A stretch of DNA of 64,000 bases from Caulobacteraceae bacterium. Lineage in GTDB: Bacteria > Pseudomonadota > Alphaproteobacteria > Caulobacterales > Caulobacteraceae. The notes below the pieces were generated by a model. It had not been told where the DNA came from, searched no databases, and worked only from the letters and a program-made list of their open reading frames with translations. The stretch's first letter is position 1. Each line of letters starts with the position of its first letter. The translations under genes and the position numbers were made by a program. The DNA is taken from contig CANJMO010000003.1 in the NCBI GenBank assembly GCA_947475845.1, positions 33,099 through 97,098 of the forward strand. The letters run 5' to 3'. This document shows positions 26,170-37,493 of this stretch, piece by piece.

Positions 26170-27555
26170 TCAGGTGGAGAGTTGTTCGAGGCTGCGGTTC
26201 AAGGTGCGCAGGCCGAACAGGCCGATGGTCCCGACCATGATCAGCATGGCCGTCGCGATGAAACCGGCCACCCCGAGCGTCCCGCCCTCCTTCAGGAAGA
26301 AGCCAATCAGAAGGCCCGCCATGGCCGCGCTGATCCGGCTCCAGCTGTAGACGAAGCCGACGGCGCGGGCGCGGATGCGGGTCGGATACTGCTCGGCCTG
26401 ATAGCCGTGGAAGACGAACGATATCCAGTTGTTGGACAGGGTCGTCAGCACCCCGAAGAAGATCACCCACCCCGGCCCGACACCGAGCGCGAACAGGGTG
26501 ATGAAGGTGCCCGAGCAGATGCCGGCGCAGACGATCTGGAACTTCCGCTCCATCTTGTCGGCGATCAACATGCCCAGCAGCGGGCCGATCGGCGCGGCCA
26601 GGGCGATGATGAAGGCGTACTGAAGGCTCTTGGTAACGAGCAGGCCCTTGGAGATCAGCAGCGTCGGCACCCAGGAGCTGAAGCCGTAGAAGGAGATGGT
26701 CTGCGTCAGATTGAAGATCGACAGCACCAGGGTGCGTTTGCCGTAGGGGGCCTTGAACAGCTCCCAGAAGCTGCTCTTGGTCTGGACCTCCTCCGTCGAG
26801 GGCAGAACCGCGGGGAGCGGCCCCCCGCCGATGTCTTTCGTCACCCCAGCCTCGATGCGGACCATGATCGCCTCGGCCTTGTCGACGTGACCATGCATGG
26901 CCAGCCAGCGCGGGCTTTCGGGCAGGGCCAGGCGCAGGAACCAGGCAGCCAGAGCGCCGATCGAACCCAGGATCGCCACGCCGCGCCAGCCGTCGAAGCC
27001 GAAGGGCATCTTGTCGATCAGCAGCCAGCCCATCAGGGCGACCAGCGGAACGGCCAGGAATTCGAAGAATTGGTAGAAGGCGAAGGCGCGGCCGCGTCCC
27101 TGCGGCGGGACCAACTCGGGCAGGTAGGTGTCGATGATGACCTGCTCCAGGCCGACGCCGATGGCGGCGACGAAGCGCCAGAAATCGACACCCACGGCGG
27201 TGGTCTGAAGCGACATCATCAGCGTCGCCAGCGAGTACCAGATCAGGGAGATGGTGAAGATCGAGCGACGCCCAAGCCGGTCGGCGAGGGCGCCGAACAC
27301 CACGCAGCCAACCCACATGCCGGCGAAGAAGGAGAAGACGAAGAACCCGATGCCGTCGGTGGCGAAGAAGCTTTCGGTCGTCGCCTTGAACATGCCGCTC
27401 TTGACCAGTCCGGGCGCGATATAGGCCGTCATGAACAGGTCGTAGATTTCGAAGAAGCCGCCGAGCGAGATCAGAAGGACGAAGCGCCAGATGGTGCGCG
27501 TGAAGGGCAGCCGGTCGAGCCTGGCGGCGACTTCGCCCGCGTATTTTCCGGTCAT
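26170..27555 (-). CDS. MFS transporter (sugar/organic-acid porter type)
   Basis: This is 461 residues with twelve predicted membrane segments. MFS signatures are the loop 2-3 motif GALADRLGRRS and, in the middle loop, LPESPRWLAMHGHVDKAE, typical of sugar porter and aromatic-acid/H+ symporter relatives; RARAVGFVYSWSR lies in loop 10-11. It is first in the operon with the SDR and FAH genes, so it likely imports their substrate. The divergent LysR gene starts about 150 bases away across a region carrying a conserved motif. Confidence 0.87.
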   Translation of the reverse strand: MTGKYAGEVAARLDRLPFTRTIWRFVLLISLGGFFEIYDLFMTAYIAPGLVKSGMFKATTESFFATDGIGFFVFSFFAGMWVGCVVFGALADRLGRRSIFTISLIWYSLATLMMSLQTTAVGVDFWRFVAAIGVGLEQVIIDTYLPELVPPQGRGRAFAFYQFFEFLAVPLVALMGWLLIDKMPFGFDGWRGVAILGSIGALAAWFLRLALPESPRWLAMHGHVDKAEAIMVRIEAGVTKDIGGGPLPAVLPSTEEVQTKSSFWELFKAPYGKRTLVLSIFNLTQTISFYGFSSWVPTLLISKGLLVTKSLQYAFIIALAAPIGPLLGMLIADKMERKFQIVCAGICSGTFITLFALGVGPGWVIFFGVLTTLSNNWISFVFHGYQAEQYPTRIRARAVGFVYSWSRISAAMAGLLIGFFLKEGGTLGVAGFIATAMLIMVGTIGLFGLRTLNRSLEQLST

Positions 27556-27670
27556 GCGTTCCCGTCCCTGATGAGGCGCGCCCCGTCGTTGCGTGCAAGG
27601 CGGCGGCGGCTCCGCTGGAAGCCGGCGGTCACCCTAGCGGTTCAGCCGGTCGTGACAATGCTGGATAAGT

Positions 27671-27698
27671 CATGCCACATATCGCGAAAACTCATGAC
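27671..27698. promoter_or_regulatory. 28-bp conserved motif with core TATCGCGAAAAC flanked by CATG (copy 1)
   Basis: Copy 1 lies in the MFS/LysR divergent region, ending five bases before the LysR ATG and about 116 bases before the MFS start. It matches a copy upstream of leuC (35903-35930) at 23 of 28 positions: both begin and nearly end with CATG and share the 12-base core, including the palindrome TCGCGA. The position is suitable for LysR autoregulation plus MFS control. It is probably an operator, of unknown binding protein. Confidence 0.5.
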
Positions 27699-27703
27699 AC
27701 CCC

Positions 27704-28606
27704 ATGCCCCGTAAACTTCCCCCGTTAAACGCCGTCCGCGCCTTCGAAGCAGCGGGCCGCTATCTGAGTTTCACCGGCGCCTCGCAGGAGTTGCTGGTGA
27801 CCCAGAGCGCGGTCAGCCGGCACGTGTCGGTGCTCGAAGACTGGCTGGGGGCCAAGCTGTTCTTTCGCCGCCAGCGCGGCATCGAGCTGACGCCGCGCGG
27901 CGAGGCCTATTTCCGCGATCTGTCGCGCGCCCTAGACCAGATCGACCAGGCCACCCGGCGCATGCGCGACGACGCCGACGAGAAGGTCCTGCGCCTGAAG
28001 CTGCCGCCGACCTTCGCCACCCGCTGGCTGGTGCCGCGTCTGGGTGGCTTCCGCGCCCTGCACCCCGACATCGAAATGCAGATCACCACCTCGCACCAGG
28101 CCGCCAATTTCGACCGCGAGGACGTCGACGTATTCGTCCATAGCGAGTTCGGCGGTCCGGCGCCGGAGGGCTATCGGCGCTTGTTCGGCGAGGTGTTGTT
28201 GCCAGTCTGCAGTCCGCAGCTGATCGAGCAAGGCCCGGCGCTGACGCGTCCTGCCGACCTTGCCGGGCATGTTTTACTGTCGTCGATCTATCGCCCGCGC
28301 GACTGGCCTCTGTGGCTGGCGGCGGCAGGGGTCACGCCGCTGGAAGCCAAGGGCGTCATGACCTTCGACAACGCCGCCCTCGCCTATCAGGCGGCCATCG
28401 ACTCCCTTGGCGTTGTGATCGCCCAAAGGGCCCTGATCGCCGACGATCTGAAGAGCGGACGACTGGTCGCGCCATTCGAAAAGCAGGCCGCGACCCAGGG
28501 CGCCTACTACCTCGCCTACCATCCGCATCGACCCAAGCCCCGGCGCGTCGCGGCTTTCGAAGCTTGGCTGCTGGAGGAGGCGGCCAAGAGCGATGAAACG
28601 AGCTGA
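27704..28606 (+). CDS. LysR-family regulator, GcvA-like subgroup
   Basis: This 300-residue regulator has an N-terminal winged helix (LPPLNAVRAFEAAGRYLSFT, then TQSAVSRHVSVLEDWLG) and a LysR substrate domain with the GcvA-type LKLPPTFATRWLVPRLGGF and DVFVHSEFG. Effector unknown. It is divergent from the MFS-SDR-FAH operon, the classical arrangement for a LysR activator of the neighbouring operon. A conserved 28-bp motif sits almost against its ATG, and a near copy precedes leuC. Confidence 0.88.
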   Translation: MPRKLPPLNAVRAFEAAGRYLSFTGASQELLVTQSAVSRHVSVLEDWLGAKLFFRRQRGIELTPRGEAYFRDLSRALDQIDQATRRMRDDADEKVLRLKLPPTFATRWLVPRLGGFRALHPDIEMQITTSHQAANFDREDVDVFVHSEFGGPAPEGYRRLFGEVLLPVCSPQLIEQGPALTRPADLAGHVLLSSIYRPRDWPLWLAAAGVTPLEAKGVMTFDNAALAYQAAIDSLGVVIAQRALIADDLKSGRLVAPFEKQAATQGAYYLAYHPHRPKPRRVAAFEAWLLEEAAKSDETS

Positions 28607-28668
28607 ACCCTAATGCGTTGAGACTTTCGCCGCTTCGTCGGCACGCTTAGACTTGCTCAGCCCACCCC

Positions 28669-31017
<2,349 letters not shown>

Positions 31018-31035
31018 TGGCCTGACGAAGAACAG

Positions 31036-31551
31036 CTATTCGCAGACCATCTCTAGCTGCTGAGTAGGCAGGCCCATCTCCGACATGCGCGTCTTCAGCC
31101 GGGCCTGTTCGGAAGCGGACAGGGCCCCGGTGCGCGACAGCAGGGCCGGATATTTGCCGTCGGCGGTCGAAGCGATCATCCAGCGGTAGTCGGGGTCGTG
31201 GTCGATCACCCAGTATCGCTGCTTGATCAGGCCGGCGAAGAAGGTCGCCTCGAACTTGGTGTTGTCCGGCGGGTTCAGGACCCGGGCGGCCGTGTTGACC
31301 AGATGCTCAGGGCCGGTGGCCGAGCCGCGGTGGCAATACTGCTTGATCAGGAACTTGCCGGGCTCGGTGGGAGACCACACCTGGTAAGCCGCGAAACAAT
31401 TGCGCTGCATGATGTTGGGCGTGCGCATGATCTCGTACCAGCGGCCCATGAACTTCTCGAGGTCCAGGGTCTTGGCCGGCTCCGGCGCCTGCGCCCGTGC
31501 GGCGCCAGCCAGCGCGTGAAAGGCCAGTGCGACGATCCAGCTGCGAGCCAT
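31036..31551 (-). CDS. lipocalin family protein (Blc-like)
   Basis: This 171-residue protein has a signal peptide ending AGAARAQ. The lipocalin signature GRWYEIMRTPNIMQRNC follows, then beta strands and the C-terminal YRWMIASTADGKYPALLSRTG that matches bacterial lipocalins of the Blc group. No lipobox Cys is visible, so it is probably soluble periplasmic rather than lipid-anchored. Blc-type proteins bind fatty acids or lysophospholipids in the envelope. It converges with the truncated kinase gene. Confidence 0.85.
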   Translation of the reverse strand: MARSWIVALAFHALAGAARAQAPEPAKTLDLEKFMGRWYEIMRTPNIMQRNCFAAYQVWSPTEPGKFLIKQYCHRGSATGPEHLVNTAARVLNPPDNTKFEATFFAGLIKQRYWVIDHDPDYRWMIASTADGKYPALLSRTGALSASEQARLKTRMSEMGLPTQQLEMVCE

Positions 31552-31646
31552 GCGTGTCCCTTCGAGCCTGCTTCAGACAACTTCGCCCACGAGGACGAGG
31601 TTGCCTGACTTGTACGCAGCCACTGGGCCGCCGGATCGGCGCGAGC

Positions 31647-32399
31647 CTAGTAGGTCGCCCGGCCGCCGGAAATGTCGAACACGCCGCCGGTTGTAAACGA
31701 GCAGTCCTCCGACGACAGCCAGCCGATCATGGCCGCGATCTCCTCGGGCAGGACGAAGCGGTTCATCGGGATTTTCGACAGCATGTAGTCGATGTGCTGT
31801 TGGGTCATCTGGCCGAACATCTCGGTCTGGGCGGCGGCCGGGGTGATGCAGTTGACCATGATGCCCTTGGTCGCCAATTCCTTGCCCAGCGACTTGGTCA
31901 GGCCGATCAGGCCGGCCTTGGACGCGCTGTAGTGCGAGGCGGTCGGGTTGCCTTCCTTGCCGGCGATCGAGGCGATGTTGATGATCCGGCCGTAGCCGGC
32001 CTTGATCATGTGCGGAACCACCGCGCGGCATACCAAGTACGGCGCGTAGAGGTTGATGTGGATCACGTCGAACCAGACCTTGGGGTCTAGTTCCCAAGTC
32101 ATGCCATTGCCGCCGGTGATGCCGGCGCTGTTGACTAGGATGTCGATCGAGCCGTGGGCGTTGAGCGTGTCCAGCGTGACCTGCTGCACGGCCGCTTCGT
32201 CGGTCAGCTCCACGGTGTGGGCGGTGACGGTCCCGAGCTTGGACAGCTCGGCCTGACTGGACTTCAGACGCTCAGCGTTGTTGTCCCACAGGCCGACCTT
32301 GGCGCCCGACTTCAGGTGGCGTTCGGCCACCGCATAGCCGATGCCGCGGGCGCCGCCGGTGACCACGGCCGTGCGGCCGTTGAGCTGATAGTCGATCAT
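31647..32399 (-). CDS. SDR-family oxidoreductase (3-oxoacyl-ACP reductase-like)
   Basis: This 250-residue classical SDR has TGGARGIGYAVAE, NSAGITG, the catalytic Ser in NIASIAGKEGN and YSASK with Tyr/Lys. Asp after strand 2 (LWDNNAERL) indicates NAD preference. Closest relatives I know are annotated as 3-oxoacyl-ACP reductase or sugar-acid dehydrogenases; no neighbour narrows the substrate. It appears monocistronic. Confidence 0.83.
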   Translation of the reverse strand: MIDYQLNGRTAVVTGGARGIGYAVAERHLKSGAKVGLWDNNAERLKSSQAELSKLGTVTAHTVELTDEAAVQQVTLDTLNAHGSIDILVNSAGITGGNGMTWELDPKVWFDVIHINLYAPYLVCRAVVPHMIKAGYGRIINIASIAGKEGNPTASHYSASKAGLIGLTKSLGKELATKGIMVNCITPAAAQTEMFGQMTQQHIDYMLSKIPMNRFVLPEEIAAMIGWLSSEDCSFTTGGVFDISGGRATY

Positions 32400-32466
32400 C
32401 GTTCAATCCGTCCTGTCAGGTGTGTTCCGAACGCTACTGCCTTGCAGCGCTTCGAGTCGTATTTGA

Positions 32467-32700
32467 TCATTCGAGTTCGTATTTGATCGAATGCAGAAGG
32501 CCCGCCGGCTCATCGTCTATGTCGTAAGAATATTGCTCAACGATTTGATCGTAGAGCTCGTCTGTCATCCACGCAGGACGTTCATCCAGCACGGTTAGCG
32601 ATGGATATTTCTCTTGGATGCTCTCTCGGTTGGGAGCCGATACGACAACCCAGACACCGCCCGACCCATAGTCGTAGACCGCGAGAAAAGCCTCCCTCAT
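32467..32700 (-). CDS. small conserved hypothetical protein
   Basis: This 77-residue acidic protein (FLAVYDYGSGGVWVVVSAPN, then ERPAWMTDELYDQIVEQYSY) belongs to a recurrent family of unknown function in proteobacteria. The coding region is visibly less GC-rich than the leu genes next to it, hinting at later acquisition. It begins 10 bases after the leuB stop on the same strand and could be cotranscribed. Confidence 0.6.
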   Translation of the reverse strand: MREAFLAVYDYGSGGVWVVVSAPNRESIQEKYPSLTVLDERPAWMTDELYDQIVEQYSYDIDDEPAGLLHSIKYELE

Positions 32701-32710
32701 AGCCGCATGA

Positions 32711-33775
32711 TCAGCCGAGCGCCGCGACGACGGCGTCGCCCATTTCCGAGGTCGAGACCTTCTTGCTGCCCGACTCGTAGATGTCGCCGGTGCGGTAGCC
32801 CTGAGCCAAGGTCTTGCGCACGGCCGCGTTGATGCGGTCGGCGGCGGCGGTCTCGTCGAACGAATAGCGCAGCATCATCTCGGCCGAGAGGATCGCCGCC
32901 ATCGGGTTGGCCTTGTTCTGACCGGCGATGTCGGGGGCGGTGCCGTGGACGGGCTCATAGAGGCCCTTCTTGCCGACCGCGAGCGAGGCGGTCGGCAGCA
33001 TGCCGATCGAGCCGGTCAGCATGGCCGCGCCGTCCGACAGGATGTCGCCGAACACATTGCCGGTGACGATGACGTCGAAGCTCTTGGGGTTCTTCATCAG
33101 CATCATCACGGCGGCGTCGACGAACATGTGGCTGAGCTCCACGTCCGGGTAGTCCTTGCCGACACGGGTGACGACGTCGCGCCACAGCTGCATCACTTCC
33201 AGCACATTTGCCTTGTCGACCGAGCAGACCTTGCGGCTGCGCTTGCGGGCCGCCTCGAAGGCGACGCGGGCGATCCGTTCAACCTCCGGCTCGGAATAGA
33301 CCATGGTGTTGAAGCCTTCGCGTTCGCCCGCCGCATTGGTGCGGAAGCCGCGCGGCTCGCCGAAATAAAGGTCCCCGGTCAACTCGCGCAGGATCAGGAT
33401 GTCGAGACCTTCGACCACCTCGCGCTTCAGGGTCGAGGCGTCGGCCAGCTCGGGGAACAGGAAGGCGGGGCGGAAATTGGCGAACAGCTCCAGGTGCTTG
33501 CGCAGGCGCAGCAGGGAGGCGCCGGGGCGCATGGCGTAGGGTATGGCCTCGTCGCCGGGGATGCCGGCGGCGCCGAACAAGATGGCATCGGCTTTGCGCG
33601 CGATCTCCAGCGTCGCGTCCGGCAGCGGGTCGCCGGCCGCATCGACGCCCGCGCCGCCGATCGGAGCCTCGGTGAGGTCGAGCTTGGACGCGCCGACGGC
33701 GGCCTTGAGCACCTTGACGGCCTCGCGGGTGACTTCCGGGCCGATGCCATCGCCCGGCAGGACTGCGATCTTCAT
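32711..33775 (-). CDS. leuB: 3-isopropylmalate dehydrogenase
   Basis: This 354-residue enzyme has the isocitrate/isopropylmalate dehydrogenase signatures: [18 protein letters not shown], the substrate-binding Arg set ([27 protein letters not shown]), DKANVLE and [17 protein letters not shown]. It catalyses NAD-dependent oxidative decarboxylation of 3-isopropylmalate in leucine synthesis. It is the third gene of leuC-leuD-leuB, 31 bases after leuD. Length is normal. Confidence 0.95.
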   Translation of the reverse strand: MKIAVLPGDGIGPEVTREAVKVLKAAVGASKLDLTEAPIGGAGVDAAGDPLPDATLEIARKADAILFGAAGIPGDEAIPYAMRPGASLLRLRKHLELFANFRPAFLFPELADASTLKREVVEGLDILILRELTGDLYFGEPRGFRTNAAGEREGFNTMVYSEPEVERIARVAFEAARKRSRKVCSVDKANVLEVMQLWRDVVTRVGKDYPDVELSHMFVDAAVMMLMKNPKSFDVIVTGNVFGDILSDGAAMLTGSIGMLPTASLAVGKKGLYEPVHGTAPDIAGQNKANPMAAILSAEMMLRYSFDETAAADRINAAVRKTLAQGYRTGDIYESGSKKVSTSEMGDAVVAALG

Positions 33776-33806
33776 GGGGACTGTTCCGTTGATTTAAGAC
33801 GGGCGA

Positions 33807-34397
33807 TCAGCCCGCGTAGGTCTTTTCAAAAGCTTCGATCTTGTCGAGCTGACCGAGGGTGAAGCTGATCTCGTCCAGCCCCTCCAGCAGCAGACGCTTG
33901 CGGTAGGGGTCGATCTCGAAACCGTGGGCGGGGCCGTTGGGCAAGGAGACGGTCTGGTTCTCCAGATCGACGGCGATCTCGAGGTCCGGCTCGGCCTTCA
34001 GGGCGTCGATCATGCCGCGCACGACCGGCGCTGGCAGGACGATGGTCAGGAGGCCGTTTTTCGAGGCATTGGCGGAGAAGATGTCGCCGAGGCTGGGCGC
34101 GATCACCACGCGGACGCCGAAGTCGTACAAAGCCCACACCGCCTGCTCGCGCGAGGAGCCGCAGGCGAAATTGTCCTCGGCCACCACCACCTTGGCCTCG
34201 CGTCGAAACGGGGCGTTGAGCACGAACTCCGGCTTTTCCGAACCATCGGCGTTGAAACGGACGTCGCGGAACAGGAAGTCGCCGAACGGCGCCGAGCGCG
34301 GCTTCTGCAGAAAGCGGGCGGGGATGATCTGGTCGGTATCGACGTTGGGCTGGTCGATGGGGACGGCGTGGGCAGTCAGTTTGCGGAACGGCTCCAT
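33807..34397 (-). CDS. leuD: 3-isopropylmalate dehydratase small subunit
   Basis: This 196-residue swivel-domain subunit has typical NVDTDQIIPARFL, EDNFACGSSREQAVWAL and IFSANASKNGLL motifs. It pairs with LeuC to isomerise 2-isopropylmalate to 3-isopropylmalate. I chose the ATG of MEPFRKLTAHAVPI, two bases after the leuC stop; the upstream extension to 34607 is out-of-frame leuC sequence. Confidence 0.95.
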   Translation of the reverse strand: MEPFRKLTAHAVPIDQPNVDTDQIIPARFLQKPRSAPFGDFLFRDVRFNADGSEKPEFVLNAPFRREAKVVVAEDNFACGSSREQAVWALYDFGVRVVIAPSLGDIFSANASKNGLLTIVLPAPVVRGMIDALKAEPDLEIAVDLENQTVSLPNGPAHGFEIDPYRKRLLLEGLDEISFTLGQLDKIEAFEKTYAG

Positions 34398-34399
34398 GC

Positions 34400-35818
34400 T
34401 CAACGCTCGCCCATCAGGTCGCGCACATCCGTCAGGTGGCCGGTGACGGCGGCCGCGGCGGCCATCGCCGGGCTCATCAGGTGGGTGCGCGATCCGGGGC
34501 CCTGGCGGCCGACGAAGTTGCGGTTGGTGGTGGAGGCCGCGCGCTGGCCGGGCAGGAGCTTGTCGCCGTTGGTGGCCAAGCACATCGAGCAGCCCGCCTC
34601 GCGCCACTGGAAGCCGGCCTCCTTGAACACCTGATCCAGCCCCAGCTTTTCAGCCTCGGCCTTCACCAGGCCGGAGCCCGGCACGACCCAGGCCTCGACG
34701 CCTTCGGCCACCTTGCGTCCACGCACCACGGCGGCTGCGCTCTGCAGATCCTCGATGCGGGCGTTGGTGCACGAGCCGATGAACACACGGTCGATGGCGA
34801 TGTCGGTCAGCGGCATGCCAGGCGTCAGGCCCATGTAGGCGAAGGCGCGCTCCATCACGCCGCGCTTCTCGGCGTTGGCCGCCTCTTCCAAGAGGGGTAC
34901 GCGGCCGGTGATCGGCGCGGCCGCCTCGGGACTGTTGCCCCAGGTAACCATGGGCGAGAGGGTGGAGACGTCGAGAGCGATCTCGCGGTCGAACACCGCG
35001 TCAGTGTCAGTCTTCAGCCTACGCCAGGCGGCCACCGCCTTGTCCCAGTCCGCGCCCTTGGGCGCGTAGGGCCGCCCCTCGATGTAGGCGAAGGTGGCCT
35101 CGTCCGGCGCGATCATGCCCGCGCGGCCGCCGGCCTCGATGGTCATGTTGCACAGGGTCATGCGCCCTTCGACGGTCAGGGCGTCGATCGCCGGGCCGGC
35201 GTATTCCACTGCATAGCCGCTGGCGCCGGCGGCGCTGATCTTGGCGATCAGGGCGAGGATGATGTCCTTGGCCACGACACCCGGGCCGAGCTTGCCGGTC
35301 AGGGTCACGCGCATCGACCGGGGCTTGCGCTGCCACAGGGTCTGTGTGGCCAGGACGTGGGCCACCTCGCTGGCGCCGATGCCGAAGGCCAGGGCCCCGA
35401 GCGCCCCGTGGGTCGAGGTGTGGCTGTCGCCGCAGACGATCAGCATGCCCGGCCGGCTCATGCCCTGCTCGGGCGCCACGACGTGAATGATGCCCTGGCG
35501 CGGATCGTTCAGGCCGAAGAACGGGATGCCGGCGGCGGCGGTGTCGTTTTGCAGGGCGATGGCCATCTGCCGCGCCTCCGCGTCCTGCATGTCCATCAGG
35601 TCGCGGCTGGTGGTGGGGATGTAATGGTCCGGGGTGCCGAAAGCCCGCAGAGGCGCGCGCGGCTTGACGCCCTTCTGGCGCAGCATCTCGAACGCCGGGG
35701 CCGAGCCGTCCTGCAGGAAATGGCTGTCTACATAGAGCAGCGTCTGGCCGTCCTCGCACTCGACGATGACGTGCTCGTTCCAGATCTTGTCGAACAGAGT
35801 GGTGGGTGCGCCGCTGAT
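34400..35818 (-). CDS. leuC: 3-isopropylmalate dehydratase large subunit, apparent ATC start
   Basis: This aconitase-family subunit of 472 residues has 4Fe-4S ligands in FIGSCTNARIEDL and GCSMCLATN, plus HVVAPEQGMSRPGM and CGDSHTSTHGALGALAFG. The coding homology begins well before the first in-frame ATG (35686): the frame reads SGAPTTLFDKIWNEHVIVE, the normal LeuC N-terminus. It is preceded by a GGAGG five bases upstream, yet the codon in the start position is ATC, not ATG/GTG/TTG. An ATG start at 35686 would drop about 44 conserved residues. Either a rare ATC start or a base change/error. Confidence 0.88.
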   Translation of the reverse strand: MSGAPTTLFDKIWNEHVIVECEDGQTLLYVDSHFLQDGSAPAFEMLRQKGVKPRAPLRAFGTPDHYIPTTSRDLMDMQDAEARQMAIALQNDTAAAGIPFFGLNDPRQGIIHVVAPEQGMSRPGMLIVCGDSHTSTHGALGALAFGIGASEVAHVLATQTLWQRKPRSMRVTLTGKLGPGVVAKDIILALIAKISAAGASGYAVEYAGPAIDALTVEGRMTLCNMTIEAGGRAGMIAPDEATFAYIEGRPYAPKGADWDKAVAAWRRLKTDTDAVFDREIALDVSTLSPMVTWGNSPEAAAPITGRVPLLEEAANAEKRGVMERAFAYMGLTPGMPLTDIAIDRVFIGSCTNARIEDLQSAAAVVRGRKVAEGVEAWVVPGSGLVKAEAEKLGLDQVFKEAGFQWREAGCSMCLATNGDKLLPGQRAASTTNRNFVGRQGPGSRTHLMSPAMAAAAAVTGHLTDVRDLMGER

Positions 35819-35823
35819 GACCG

Positions 35824-35828
35824 CCTCC
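35824..35828 (-). promoter_or_regulatory. leuC ribosome-binding site (GGAGG) that fixes the ATC start
   Basis: GGAGG on the minus strand is spaced five bases from the ATC codon at 35818-35816. No ATG, GTG or TTG occurs in frame within the usual spacing, so the site marks the expected initiation point. Confidence 0.6.
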
Positions 35829-35902
35829 CTATGCCGGATTGTTATGTGTTGTTGGGCGCGGACTTTAATCGCCCGGGCCGAGCCTCACAAACCTGCATAT
35901 CT

Positions 35903-35930
35903 CATGGCAGTTATCGCGAAAACGCATGTC
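35903..35930. promoter_or_regulatory. 28-bp conserved motif, copy 2, upstream of leuC
   Basis: This has the same core (TATCGCGAAAAC) and flanking CATG as copy 1 in the MFS/LysR region, 23 of 28 identical. It sits 85-112 bases upstream of the leuC start and just past the purU stop, i.e. the leu operon promoter region. It is a candidate binding site for a LysR-type regulator. Confidence 0.5.
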
Positions 35931-35938
35931 TCACGAAA

Positions 35939-36805
35939 TCAGGGGAAGACGACGGTCCGCAGACCGCTGAGCAGGATGCGGCGCTCTGCATGCCACTTGA
36001 CCGCCCGCGCCAGCACCACCGCCTCGACATCGCGGCCGCTGGCTACGAAATCGCCGGCGGTCATGGCGTGCTGCACCCGTTGCACGCCCTGCTCGATGAT
36101 CGGGCCCTCGTCGAGATCGTCGGTGACGTAGTGGGCCGTGGCTCCGATCAGCTTCACGCCGCGGGCGTGGGCCCGCTGATAGGGTTGGGCGCCCTTGAAG
36201 CTGGGCAGGAAGGAGTGGTGAATGTTGATGATCTTGCCCGGCCACTTGCCGCAGAAATCGCCCGACAGCACCTGCATGTAGCGCGCCAGCACGATCAGCT
36301 CGGCGCCGCGCGCCTCTGCGATCTTCTGGATCTGCGCTTCCTGGGCGGCTTTGGTCTCGGGCTTGATCGGCAAACAGTCGAAGGCCAAGCCGGCGCTGCG
36401 GGTCAGCTGTTCGAAGTCGGTGTGGTTGGAAATCACCCCGACGATGTCGATCGGCAACGAGCCGGTGGTGTGGCGGAAGATCAGGTCGTTCAGGCAATGG
36501 CCGAGCTTGGACACCAGCACCAGGGTCTTGACCCGCTGCGAGGCGTCGAAGAACTGCGCCTGGATCTCATGGCGCGCGGCCACAGACAGGAAGTCGGCCC
36601 GTAGGGTCTCGATGTTGACGCCGGACAGGGGCCGGAAGGCGTTGCGCAGGAAGAACAAGCCGTTGTCCGGGTCGCTGAATTGGCCGCTCTCGATGATGTT
36701 GCAGTTGTGCTTGACCAGGAAGGCGGCCACGTCGGCCACCACCCCGATCTGGTCCGGGCAGGACAGAACGAGGATGAAGGTCGGGGCCTGGACGTCGCTA
36801 GCCAT
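35939..36805 (-). CDS. purU: formyltetrahydrofolate deformylase
   Basis: This 288-residue enzyme has an N-terminal ACT domain (FILVLSCPDQIGVVADVAAF) and a formyltransferase-fold domain with the catalytic Asn/His/Asp in INIHHSFLPSFKGA and HYVTDDLDEGPI. It hydrolyses 10-formyl-THF to THF and formate, balancing one-carbon pools. It is upstream of leuC on the same strand with 120 bases between. The 140 bases before its ATG are shared with the divergent SUKH gene. Confidence 0.93.
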   Translation of the reverse strand: MASDVQAPTFILVLSCPDQIGVVADVAAFLVKHNCNIIESGQFSDPDNGLFFLRNAFRPLSGVNIETLRADFLSVAARHEIQAQFFDASQRVKTLVLVSKLGHCLNDLIFRHTTGSLPIDIVGVISNHTDFEQLTRSAGLAFDCLPIKPETKAAQEAQIQKIAEARGAELIVLARYMQVLSGDFCGKWPGKIINIHHSFLPSFKGAQPYQRAHARGVKLIGATAHYVTDDLDEGPIIEQGVQRVQHAMTAGDFVASGRDVEAVVLARAVKWHAERRILLSGLRTVVFP

Positions 36806-36946
36806 GGGACTGCTTTCTCAAGCGCCCACATCGGCGCCGCCGCTGGCGATACCAACGGCGGGTGGACAGCGCAACTTGCGTATACATTCGGGCTTGCGCC
36901 ATATGTTCTTGTTTTGGGCTGCCAAGCTGGAGAAAGGAAGCGGACA

Positions 36947-37474
36947 ATGACCATCGCAGTGTCAGAGGCCGCGAAGATATTGGAGGCGCGCGGGGCGCTG
37001 CGTTGGGCCCGTAAAGATCACTCCGATTGGGTTATCGACTTCGTAGCCGGCCAAATTGGGCAACCGCTACCGGCGGATTTGGCGGAATTTTATCGAGCGA
37101 ATATCGAAAAGATCGGTGACTTCAACACCACCATTCCTATCTGGGACCCTCACATGGGCAGTGTCGCCGACGATGCCGACATAGGAAGACTTCTACCGGC
37201 CAAAGCCGTTCCAATCTTCGGCGACGGCTGTGGGAGCCTCTACGGGGTCGATCTTTCTTCAGGCGAGGAAAGCCCAGCCGTGTACTTCTTCGATCACGAG
37301 AACGCTTTCGAGTTTCCCAGTTACGCAGCCGGCTCGTCCATAGGAACTTTCGTATTGCTCCTGGCTGAGAAGGACGATGCACATCGTGATGGACGGCCGC
37401 CTAATTGGGCGCTGGCCATCGATCCGGACATCGACAAATGCCCTCGCGCTCCGCCAGTTTGGTTGGCTGGCTAA
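36947..37474 (+). CDS. SMI1/KNR4 (SUKH) domain protein, possible orphan immunity protein
   Basis: This 175-residue protein matches the SUKH pattern: IGQPLPADLAEFYRANIEK near the N-terminus, then IFGDGCGSLYGVDLSSGE and AVYFFDHENAFEF. SUKH proteins often act as immunity factors for polymorphic toxins, but many stand alone; no toxin gene is nearby. The ATG is preceded by AGAAAGGAAG. Codon use is less GC-rich than the flanking genes, suggesting transfer. Confidence 0.7.
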   Translation: MTIAVSEAAKILEARGALRWARKDHSDWVIDFVAGQIGQPLPADLAEFYRANIEKIGDFNTTIPIWDPHMGSVADDADIGRLLPAKAVPIFGDGCGSLYGVDLSSGEESPAVYFFDHENAFEFPSYAAGSSIGTFVLLLAEKDDAHRDGRPPNWALAIDPDIDKCPRAPPVWLAG

Positions 37475-37493
37475 CGGACTCCCAAACTTTGCC

